NCBI GenBank assembly: GCA_026419705.1
Contig: JANZYY010000096.1
Span: forward strand, 1 to 12,465
DNA from: Fischerella sp.
Lineage (GTDB): Bacteria > Cyanobacteriota > Cyanobacteriia > Cyanobacteriales > Nostocaceae
Direction: 5' to 3'
DNA length: 12,465 bases
The notes under the pieces were generated by a model. The model ran no database searches and was not told where the DNA came from. It worked only from the letters and a program-made list of their open reading frames with translations. This document shows, one piece after another, positions 6,737 through 12,465 of this stretch. The position numbers were made by a program, and so were the translations under genes. Positions within the stretch are counted from its first letter, which is position 1. Each line of letters begins with the position of its first letter.

Positions 6737-6831
6737 TTTGTTTTTAATCTCAAACCGAATAAATAGCAATCATAATTTCGGCTCTGGGCCGATCGTACTT
6801 TAAATTGGTATGAAACCGCGACTTAATTGTA

Positions 6832-6855
6832 TAAATAGATACATTTAACTATTTA
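6832..6855. promoter_or_regulatory. Dyad TAAATAG-N10-CTATTTA in the divergent gap
   Basis: Perfect 7-bp arms (6832-6838 and 6849-6855) overlap a plus-strand TATAAA (6830-6835). They lie within the 337-bp gap between the small minus-strand gene and purC. The shape suits a dimeric regulator, but I recognise no known operator. Confidence 0.35.
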
Positions 6856-6890
6856 ATTCCAAATAACCACTGTTGCAGGGAAAATAAAAA

Positions 6891-6927
6891 TACACCTTGA
6901 TAGTAATGATCAAAAACTACCGGTGTA
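6891..6927. promoter_or_regulatory. Nested inverted repeat upstream of purC
   Basis: Outer arms TACACC (6891-6896) and GGTGTA (6922-6927) enclose inner arms TTGAT (6897-6901) and ATCAA (6909-6913), leaving an 8-base bulge on one side. It could be a structured leader element or an operator for purC, 124 bases upstream of its ATG. It does not match the purine riboswitch as I know it. Nothing else stands out in 6928-7050. Confidence 0.35.
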
Positions 6928-7050
6928 CCTATCTGTAGTCGACACTCTTGCTGAGTTAGTTCACCGATGACTAATAACCAAAGACAAAAGATAAAATGGT
7001 TAAGCCTCAATTATAGAAGCTGGCAATAGCCCATAACTGAAACTCCTACC

Positions 7051-7779
7051 ATGTCTGTCCCTACCAAGCTATACGAAGGCAAAGCCAAAATTATCTACCT
7101 TACAGATGATCCGGAAATCTTACTGGCTGTTTTTAAAGATGATGCTACAGCATTTAACGCTCAAAAACGCGGCACTATCCCAGAGAAAGGAAGAATAAAC
7201 AACAGCATTTCCAGTAAATTATTCCAATTTTTGGAAGCACGTGGTATCAGAACCCACTTTATTGACACTCCTGCTGCGAATCAAATGCGGATCAGGGCGG
7301 TGAAAATTTTGCCATTGGAAGTGGTTGTTAGGAACATTGCTGCTGGTAGTCTTTGTCAACAAACAGGATTACCACTCGGAACTGTGCTCAAGATGCCTTT
7401 AGTAGATTTTTATTACAAAAACGACCAATTGGGAGATCCTCTGTTAACGCGCGATCGCCTGCTGTTGATGGAACTAGCCACTCCGGAACAAGTTGACAGT
7501 ATTACCCATCTAGCATTAAAAATCAACGATTTTCTGAAAGAATTGTTCCAGAGGTGCAACATTATCCTAGTAGACTTCAAACTAGAATTTGGTTTGGATT
7601 CACAACAGCAGTTGTTATTAGCAGATGAAATTAGTCCAGATACATGTCGTTTATGGGATATGAGTGCAGGAGACGATCCGAATCTGCGCGTGCTAGACAA
7701 AGACCGCTTCCGTCGGGACTTAGGTAACGTAGAGGATGCGTATCAGGAGGTTTTGAAAAGAATACTAAATGAATTATGA
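7051..7779 (+). CDS. purC: Phosphoribosylaminoimidazole-succinocarboxamide synthase (SAICAR synthetase)
   Basis: Joins CAIR and aspartate with ATP to form SAICAR, step 8 of de novo purine synthesis in the cytosol. The 242-residue length is normal for the bacterial enzyme. KLYEGKAKIIY (6-16) is the N-terminal nucleotide loop. LPLEVVVRN (87-95) and LVDFKLEFG (173-181) are the two family signatures, and LADEISPDTCRLWD (190-203) completes the active site. The start MSVPTKLYEGKAK is standard; no Shine-Dalgarno precedes it. A heptamer array beginning at 7770 supplies the last two codons and the TGA stop. A terminator at 7846-7867 suggests its transcript ends before bamA. A HIP1 site lies at 7451. 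Confidence 0.97.
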   Translation: MSVPTKLYEGKAKIIYLTDDPEILLAVFKDDATAFNAQKRGTIPEKGRINNSISSKLFQFLEARGIRTHFIDTPAANQMRIRAVKILPLEVVVRNIAAGSLCQQTGLPLGTVLKMPLVDFYYKNDQLGDPLLTRDRLLLMELATPEQVDSITHLALKINDFLKELFQRCNIILVDFKLEFGLDSQQQLLLADEISPDTCRLWDMSAGDDPNLRVLDKDRFRRDLGNVEDAYQEVLKRILNEL

Positions 7780-7797
7780 ATTATGAATTATGAATTA
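7770..7797. repeat. Heptamer tandem repeat (TGAATTA x4) covering the purC stop codon
   Basis: Four exact TGAATTA units run 7770-7797, followed by a partial TGAA. The purC TGA (7777-7779) opens the second unit, and the final Glu and Leu codons lie in the first. Because 7 is not a multiple of 3, neighbouring units fall in different frames. Confidence 0.85.
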
Positions 7798-7845
7798 TGA
7801 AAGTTTCAGAATTCATCATTTACGTATGATTCTCACCTAGTTCCC

Positions 7846-7867
7846 AGCCTTTTTGGTAAAGGCTTTT
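7846..7867 (+). terminator. Rho-independent terminator of purC
   Basis: AGCCTTT (7846-7852) pairs with AAAGGCT (7858-7864) around loop TTGGT, and TTT (7865-7867) follows directly, making four T with the last stem base. It is 67 bases after the purC stop. A second AAAGGC copy (7889-7894) and the pair CTTTTGC/GCAAAAG (7863-7869, 7893-7899) offer alternative foldings before bamA. Confidence 0.65.
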
Positions 7868-7986
7868 GCAAATTTATTTGTTAACTGGAAAGGCAAAAGT
7901 ACTAAATTATTTTTCACTTTTACCTTTTGAATGAAAGCTGACTTTATTTTTCATGGTGTTTGGCAGTGAAGAACGATCAAAATAAA

Positions 7987-10317
7987 ATGCGCATATCCCC
8001 CGTTTTGATGACAGTAATGGCGATCGCTGCTCCATTAAGTTGTTCGCTCCCTGCAAATGCACAAACCGCGAATAGTTCCAAAAAAACAGCAGATATTTTC
8101 ACACCATTAACAAATCAAGAACAAGAAGTGGTTGCTGGATTTCCAACTGTAGAAACGACTTCAGAGGTAATAATACCGACTTTTGAGCACTCAAACAGCA
8201 CACAAACTACTCAAAATTCCCAACAAACAACAGCAGCTGCAACATCAACAACAAATCAACAACAAAAAGTTGTCACCGAGCCAGGCGCATCAGCATTAAA
8301 AACAACACCAAAGAGCACAAGACCAACCTCAACAATCTCAACCACACCACAAAATCCTCCCACAACTTTCCCTACAAATACTCCATCCTCTCCAACTCAA
8401 CAACCACCAACCACCAACCAACAACCACCAACCACCAACCAACAACCACCAACCACCAACCAACAACCACCAGCAGAGGCTGAACCTCGCGTGCTGATAT
8501 CGGAAGTTGTGATTAGAACTGAGAAGGGACAGCCTTTACCGCCGCAATTGGAAAACGATGTTTACGCCGCAATTCGTACCCAGCCCGGGCGGACGACAAC
8601 GCGATCGCAACTGCAACAAGATATAAACGCTGTTTTTGCTACTGGCTTCTTCTCTAATGTTCAGGCTGTACCAGAAGATACACCTTTAGGAGTCAGGGTA
8701 ACCTTTGTAGTTCAACTCAACCCTGTTTTGACGCAGGTAAACATTGATGCTAATCCAGGAACTAATGTTCCATCAGTACTACCTCCAGATGTTGCCAATC
8801 AAATCTTTAGCAAGCAGTACGGTAGAATTCTGAATTTACGTGAGTTACAACAAAACATCCAACAATTACTGAAATGGTACCAAAACCAAGGTTATGTGTT
8901 AGCACAAGTAGTTGGAGCGCCACAGGTATCTGAAAAAGGAGTTGTGACCCTTACTGTCGCGGAGGGTGTAGTGGAAAATATTAACGTCAGATATCGTACT
9001 AAAGAAGGTCAGGAGACTGACAAAGAAGGACGACCAATCAGAGGAAGGACGCAACCATATATCATTACACGAGAACTGCAATTAAAGCCCAAACAAGGAT
9101 TTAACCGCAACATTGTGCAAAGAGACTTGCAGCGGGTATACGGGCTGGGGCTGTTTGAAGATGTGAATGTTTCTCTTGACCCTGGTACTGACCCTAGCCA
9201 AGTGAATGTGGTTGTCAATGTTGTTGAGCGTAGCAGCGGTTCTATTGCAGCAGGGGCGGGTATTAGTTCTGCTAGTGGACTGTTTGGTACTATCAGCTAT
9301 CAAGAGCAAAACCTGAACGGAAGAAACCAAAAACTGGGTGCAGAGTTAGAGGTCGGTCAACGAGAGTTGCTGTTTGACGTTAGATTTACCGACCCCTGGA
9401 TAGCTGGAGACCCTTACCGAACTTCCTACACAGCCAATCTTTTCCGAAGTCGCTCAATTTCTTTGATTTATGAAGGGAAAGATGATAATCTTGAAACTTT
9501 CAAAGAAGGTGAAGACGATGGCGATACCCCCCGTATTTTGCGTCTGGGTGGTGGTATCAACTTTAGCCGTCCTTTATCCAGAAATCCTTATGAACGTGCA
9601 GAATGGACAGCTTCAGCTGGTGTAAGATATCAACGAGTTTCCACTCGTGATTCTGACGGTGACATCAGAGAGAAAGCAACGATCTTCGAGAACGGTCAAC
9701 CTACAGAAATAATCGACCTGACCGAATCTGGAACCGGTCAAGATGACTTGCTGACATTGCAGCTAGCGGCAGTACGTGACAAACGTAACAATGCTTTGCA
9801 ACCGACCAGTGGTTCTTTCTTCCGCGTCGGATTAGAACAGTCAGTACCTGTAGGACTCGGCAACATTTTGATGAGCAAGATACGGGGTAGCTATAGCTAC
9901 TATATTCCCGTCAAATTCACCAACTTCAGTAAAGGGCCGCAAACCCTTGCTTTTAACATCCAAGGCGGAACCATACTTGGTGACGTGCCTTCCTACGAAG
10001 CGTTTACTCTGGGTGGTAGCAACTCCGTTCGGGGTTATGAAGAAGGTGCATTAGCCAGTAGCAGCAGTTTCTTGCAAGCTTCGGTAGAGTATCGCTTTCC
10101 TGTTTTCTCCGTAGTCAGCGGCGCACTATTTTTTGATGCTGCTACTGACCTCGGAACAGAAACTAAAGCCGGTGATTTGTTGGATAAAAGTGGTAGTGGC
10201 TACGGCTACGGTCTCGGTGTGCGGGTACAATCCCCACTGGGTCCTATTCGTATTGACTACGGTTTCAACGATGAAGGAGACAGCCGCATTAATTTTGGTA
10301 TCGGCGAAAGATTTTAA
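7987..10317 (+). CDS. bamA: Outer membrane protein assembly factor BamA/Omp85
   Basis: Inserts beta-barrel proteins into the outer membrane. From ATG 7987 (776 residues): a signal peptide (hydrophobic VLMTVMAIAAPL, cleavage after PANA), then a Pro/Thr/Gln-rich linker of about 135 residues ending in QPPTTNQ repeats. Three POTRA domains follow, starting near VLISEVVIR, VLTQVNID and VVENINVR, the number usual in cyanobacteria, then a barrel of about 355 residues. The barrel carries the Omp85 loop motif VRGY (10027-10038) and ends in a terminal Phe (GIGERF). TTG 7960 and GTG 7966 are alternative starts and would lengthen the signal n-region. No Shine-Dalgarno is seen. lpxC follows after 57 bases, so envelope genes are probably co-expressed. 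The repeat-encoded linker is unusual. Confidence 0.96.
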   Translation: MRISPVLMTVMAIAAPLSCSLPANAQTANSSKKTADIFTPLTNQEQEVVAGFPTVETTSEVIIPTFEHSNSTQTTQNSQQTTAAATSTTNQQQKVVTEPGASALKTTPKSTRPTSTISTTPQNPPTTFPTNTPSSPTQQPPTTNQQPPTTNQQPPTTNQQPPAEAEPRVLISEVVIRTEKGQPLPPQLENDVYAAIRTQPGRTTTRSQLQQDINAVFATGFFSNVQAVPEDTPLGVRVTFVVQLNPVLTQVNIDANPGTNVPSVLPPDVANQIFSKQYGRILNLRELQQNIQQLLKWYQNQGYVLAQVVGAPQVSEKGVVTLTVAEGVVENINVRYRTKEGQETDKEGRPIRGRTQPYIITRELQLKPKQGFNRNIVQRDLQRVYGLGLFEDVNVSLDPGTDPSQVNVVVNVVERSSGSIAAGAGISSASGLFGTISYQEQNLNGRNQKLGAELEVGQRELLFDVRFTDPWIAGDPYRTSYTANLFRSRSISLIYEGKDDNLETFKEGEDDGDTPRILRLGGGINFSRPLSRNPYERAEWTASAGVRYQRVSTRDSDGDIREKATIFENGQPTEIIDLTESGTGQDDLLTLQLAAVRDKRNNALQPTSGSFFRVGLEQSVPVGLGNILMSKIRGSYSYYIPVKFTNFSKGPQTLAFNIQGGTILGDVPSYEAFTLGGSNSVRGYEEGALASSSSFLQASVEYRFPVFSVVSGALFFDAATDLGTETKAGDLLDKSGSGYGYGLGVRVQSPLGPIRIDYGFNDEGDSRINFGIGERF
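8401..8470 (+). repeat. Translated heptamer array (CAACCAM x10) inside bamA
   Basis: Ten gap-free units: CAACCAC, CAACCAC, CAACCAA repeated three times, then one more CAACCAC. Three units make 21 bases, which read as the heptapeptide QPPTTNQ. The array sits in the periplasmic linker between signal peptide and first POTRA domain. The unit is the complement of GTGGTTG, related to the GGTTAGT intergenic repeats. Confidence 0.9.
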
Positions 10318-10368
10318 GTAGTCATTAGTCATTGGTCATGAGCTTTTGACAAATGGCAAAGGACAAAG
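10318..10368. repeat. Two heptamer runs between bamA and lpxC
   Basis: GTAGTCA, TTAGTCA, TTGGTCA begin on the first base after the bamA stop (10318-10338). GACAAAT, GGCAAAG, GACAAAG follow at 10348-10368. The last unit flows into AAAGGA (10365-10370), the only Shine-Dalgarno-like sequence before lpxC, four bases from its ATG. Confidence 0.7.
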
Positions 10369-10374
10369 GATCAC

Positions 10375-11238
10375 ATGCAACAGCAAACTCTCGCAACTGA
10401 AATTACTCAAACAGGGGTGGGATTGCATAGCGGTGTAAGTACCCAGGTGCGGATACTACCAGCAGCCGCAGGTAGCGGACGTTACTTTGTACGGGTAGAT
10501 TTACCCAACAGCCCGGTGGTTCCCGCACAAGTGACAGCGGTTAGTCAGACTGTTCTGTCCACTCAGTTAGGGAAAGGAGAGGCAAGTGTTCGGACAGTCG
10601 AGCATTTGTTAGCAGCCCTAGCAGGTATGGGCGTAGATAATGTCCGCATTGAAATCGATGGTCCGGAAGTACCACTTTTGGATGGTTCAGCAAAGGTGTG
10701 GGCAGAAAGCATAGCTCAAGTGGGTTTAGTTTCACAAACCGTAACCATAGAAAATGCACCTGAGCCTATCAATGAGCCAATATGGGTACGTCATGAGGAT
10801 GCTTTTGTTTGCGCCTTACCCGCACCAGCAATTCGCTTTACCTATGGCATTGATTTTGAGCTACCTGTTATTGGTCACCAATGGCACAGTTGGTCTCCGC
10901 CTACCGACCCAAAGAATGCTGATGCCAGCTTCGTAGCAGAAATTGCCCCCGCTCGTACGTTTGGTTTATTAGATCAAATTGAATACTTACAAAAATCCGG
11001 GTTAATCAAAGGTGGAAGCTTAGAAAATGCTCTCGTATGCGGTCCTGATGGGTGGCTAAATCCACCATTAAGATTTGCAAATGAGCCAGTACGTCATAAA
11101 ATTTTGGATCTAGTGGGAGACTTAAGTTTATTGGGGACTTTCCCCTGCGCTCACTTCTTGGCTTATAAAGCCAGTCACAATTTACATATTCAACTGGCCC
11201 AAAAAATTTGGGATTTGCGACTGAGGAGTGGTAAGTAG
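10375..11238 (+). CDS. lpxC: UDP-3-O-acyl-N-acetylglucosamine deacetylase
   Basis: Zinc hydrolase for the committed step of lipid A synthesis, removing the N-acetyl group from UDP-3-O-acyl-GlcNAc in the cytosol. The 287-residue protein opens QTLATEITQTGVGLHSG, the family N-terminus. Zinc ligands are visible: His77 (VEHLLAAL), His241 and Asp245 (RHKILDLVGD). Glu76 is the likely catalytic base, and His268 (KASHNLH) fits the catalytic His. DGSA (103-106) is conserved too. It is slightly shorter than the E. coli enzyme, as usual outside Proteobacteria. ATG 10375 has AAGGA four bases upstream. It lies between bamA and fabZ in what looks like one transcription unit. Confidence 0.97.
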   Translation: MQQQTLATEITQTGVGLHSGVSTQVRILPAAAGSGRYFVRVDLPNSPVVPAQVTAVSQTVLSTQLGKGEASVRTVEHLLAALAGMGVDNVRIEIDGPEVPLLDGSAKVWAESIAQVGLVSQTVTIENAPEPINEPIWVRHEDAFVCALPAPAIRFTYGIDFELPVIGHQWHSWSPPTDPKNADASFVAEIAPARTFGLLDQIEYLQKSGLIKGGSLENALVCGPDGWLNPPLRFANEPVRHKILDLVGDLSLLGTFPCAHFLAYKASHNLHIQLAQKIWDLRLRSGK

Positions 11239-11244
11239 TTATTT

Positions 11245-11291
11245 GGATAGTAGTTAGTAGTTAGTGGTTAGTGGTATTTTACAAACCACTA
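11245..11291. repeat. Heptamer array and hairpin between lpxC and fabZ
   Basis: GGATAGT, AGTTAGT, AGTTAGT, GGTTAGT run 11245-11272, the same family as 556-590. The end of the array, TAGTGGT (11269-11275), pairs perfectly with ACCACTA (11285-11291) around a 9-base loop. The hairpin could weaken readthrough or protect RNA ends, but it lacks a T-tract. The rest of the gap to 11365 is AT-rich and shows nothing more. Confidence 0.7.
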
Positions 11292-11365
11292 CTAAACAAT
11301 CTCTAATACTAAACTATTCAGTCTCCTGCAAGTTAAATCAAAACTTCAAATTAACAACACCATCA

Positions 11366-11896
11366 ATGTCAACTGTCACCGAAGTAAACTCCACTGATAG
11401 TCCCACACCAGCAGCCACCCAGCAACAGTTAGATAATTCCACGACGACTAAATCTGAAACAAAAACTATTTTCACAATCGAAGAAATTCAGAAACTCCTA
11501 CCGCACCGCTACCCCTTCGCACTAGTAGACCGGATTGTTGACTACGTACCTGGAAAACGAGCTGTTGGCATTAAAAATGTCACGATTAATGAACCCCATT
11601 TTCAAGGACATTTTCCAGGACATCCAATTATGCCAGGTGTGCTAATTGTTGAAGCAATGGCACAAGTTGGCGGCGTCGTGATGACACAAATGGCAGAATT
11701 AGAGGGTGGACTTTTCCTATTTGCTGGTATAGATAAAGTCCGTTTTCGTCGCCAAGTTGTTCCCGGAGATCAACTAGTGATGACAGTGGAACTGTTATGG
11801 GTGAAACAACGTCGTTTCGGTAAAATGCAAGCTCGTGCCGAAGTTGACGGTCAGCTAGCTGCTGAAGGTGAACTGATGTTTTCCCTTGTCAACTAA
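11366..11896 (+). CDS. fabZ: 3-hydroxyacyl-[acyl-carrier-protein] dehydratase FabZ
   Basis: Dehydrates 3-hydroxyacyl-ACP in fatty-acid elongation. It competes with LpxA for the hydroxyacyl-ACP pool, which explains why the two genes are neighbours in many bacteria. Hot-dog fold with LPHRYPFALVDRI (45-57) and catalytic His82 (GHFPGHP) and Glu96 (VEAMAQ). With ATG 11366 it has 176 residues, including about 33 polar Thr/Ser/Gln-rich residues before the domain, longer than in E. coli. The frame is open back to GTG 11264, but those codons come from the repeat array and hairpin, so I reject that start. No Shine-Dalgarno is seen. Some bacteria fuse lpxC and fabZ; here they are separate. Confidence 0.96.
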   Translation: MSTVTEVNSTDSPTPAATQQQLDNSTTTKSETKTIFTIEEIQKLLPHRYPFALVDRIVDYVPGKRAVGIKNVTINEPHFQGHFPGHPIMPGVLIVEAMAQVGGVVMTQMAELEGGLFLFAGIDKVRFRRQVVPGDQLVMTVELLWVKQRRFGKMQARAEVDGQLAAEGELMFSLVN

Positions 11897-11908
11897 AAAT
11901 TTACCTTG

Positions 11909-12079
11909 GTAGAGGCACGACCGTGACGTGCCTTCACTAAATCCTATTTCAGGATATCTGTAAAAACAACAAGCCATAACTGTATAGTCTGATTTCTAGA
12001 TTTTTGCCGCCCTCACACCAAAGTAGCTTACCCGATACTTTCGGCTACAGAATTCAGATGCGCCACGGCGCGTCTCTAC
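11909..12079. repeat. Pair of REP-like palindromes, possibly one small element
   Basis: AGGCACG/CGTGCCT (11913-11919 with 11927-11933) is a perfect 7-bp hairpin. The second palindrome spans 12056-12075 around GCGCC-AC-GGCGC with one T-G pair. Outward ends read GTAGAG (11909-11914) and CTCTAC (12074-12079), an inverted pair. Between them GTAGC/GCTAC (12023-12027, 12044-12048) makes a further hairpin. Similar GTAGAGACG...CGTCTCTAC palindromes are, as I recall, scattered in Nostoc genomes. The hairpins are visible; a single element is inference. Confidence 0.5.
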
Positions 12080-12115
12080 AAGACTCAGCACGCTTACTGT
12101 TCTGGAGATGCATCC

Positions 12116-12465
12116 TTGAAGACGCTTATTCATCCAACTGCTGTAATTCATCCTAACGCGGAGCTGCACCCGACAGTACAAGTCGGTGCCTATGCTGTGA
12201 TTGGAGGGCATGTGAAAGTCGGTCCTGAAACCGTAATTGGCGCTCATGCAGTGCTAGATGGACCTGTAGAAATTGGGGCACGCAATCAGATTTTTACAGG
12301 AGCAGCCATTGGCTTGGAACCTCAGGATCTAAAATACGCTGGCGAATTTAGCTGGGTTAAGATTGGCGATGATAACTTAATCAGAGAATACGTTACGATT
12401 AATCGAGCCACTGGTACAGGTGGAGAGACTTACATCGGCAATGGCAACCTACTAATGGCTTATGT
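12116..12465 (+). CDS. lpxA: UDP-N-acetylglucosamine acyltransferase (5' part, cut by window end)
   Basis: First step of lipid A synthesis: transfers 3-hydroxyacyl from ACP to UDP-GlcNAc in the cytosol. The visible 116 codons begin with TTG, giving MKTLIHPTAVIHPNA. They show left-handed beta-helix hexapeptide repeats (VQVGAY, VKVGPE, VEIGAR, VKIGDD) and the LpxA signature REYVTINRATGTGGE (90-104), then NLLMAY. The active-site His lies just past the window. The TTG start is supported by GGAG (12104-12107) eight bases upstream and by the family N-terminus; no in-frame ATG is nearby. The 219-bp gap after fabZ suggests it may have its own promoter or be separated by inserted repeats. About 60% of the gene is missing. 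Confidence 0.95.
   Translation, partial: MKTLIHPTAVIHPNAELHPTVQVGAYAVIGGHVKVGPETVIGAHAVLDGPVEIGARNQIFTGAAIGLEPQDLKYAGEFSWVKIGDDNLIREYVTINRATGTGGETYIGNGNLLMAY

Noticed and set aside
7413..7700. 95-codon minus-strand frame inside purC
   Set aside because: Antisense shadow of a well-supported gene, Ser/Arg/Asn-rich, with no start signal.
8401..8470. CRISPR-like array
   Set aside because: Units are 7 bases with no spacers and lie in frame in bamA; the intergenic heptamer arrays fail for the same reason.
11264..11365. GTG start giving FabZ 34 extra residues
   Set aside because: The codons come from a heptamer array and its hairpin; the residues do not resemble FabZ, and ATG 11366 gives a sensible length.
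11996..12247. 83-codon minus-strand frame over the fabZ-lpxA gap and lpxA start
   Set aside because: It overlaps the clear LpxA reading frame and the palindromes; composition does not look like protein.
1..12465. Defence, prophage, transposon or biosynthetic gene system
   Set aside because: All large genes are recognised core functions; no transposase, integrase, toxin pair, tRNA or capture signature is visible.

Overview
The window looks like chromosome from a filamentous, probably heterocyst-forming cyanobacterium (Nostocales). Three things point there. Twelve copies of the cyanobacterial octamer GCGATCGC (HIP1) occur in 12.5 kb. Most gene gaps carry short heptamer tandem repeats (STRR type). 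The gene set is cyanobacterial: sulfolipid genes, a GAF-GAF-PAS adenylate cyclase of CyaB1 type, and the run purC, omp85/bamA, lpxC, fabZ, lpxA. I know that run from Anabaena-type genomes from memory; I ran no search.

Layout. 1-74 is the tail of an unidentified plus-strand gene. It faces, across a hairpin terminator, a minus-strand gene (100-444) for a small ribbon-helix-helix protein with a CPNC knuckle. A 300-bp divergent gap with promoter, palindromes and two heptamer arrays leads to sqdB (749-1903) and sqdX (2364-3497), the two steps of sulfoquinovosyldiacylglycerol synthesis. Between them lie a possible 27-29 residue membrane peptide and several hairpins. Next is an 857-residue class III adenylate cyclase (3641-6214). 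Facing it is a small cyanobacterial protein of unknown function (6447-6713, minus). It is divergent from purC (7051-7779), with dyads in the 337-bp gap. After a purC terminator come bamA (7987-10317), lpxC (10375-11238), fabZ (11366-11896) and the start of lpxA (12116 to the window end), all on the plus strand.

How the genes work together. Most of the window serves membranes. SqdB and SqdX make the anionic thylakoid lipid SQDG. LpxC and LpxA make the hydroxyacyl-glucosamine core of lipid A, with FabZ beside them at the branch between fatty-acid and lipid A synthesis. Omp85/BamA inserts the beta-barrels of the same outer membrane. The cyclase adds cAMP signalling and purC is purine housekeeping.

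I see no defence island, prophage, transposase, CRISPR array or tRNA, and no clearly new multi-gene system. The most interesting signals are small. A 10-unit heptamer array is translated inside bamA, where gain or loss of one unit would shift the frame. Heptamer arrays also form the purC stop codon and the lpxC ribosome-binding region. The ribbon-helix-helix gene has palindromes on and just after its promoter. A pair of REP-like palindromes lies between fabZ and lpxA.
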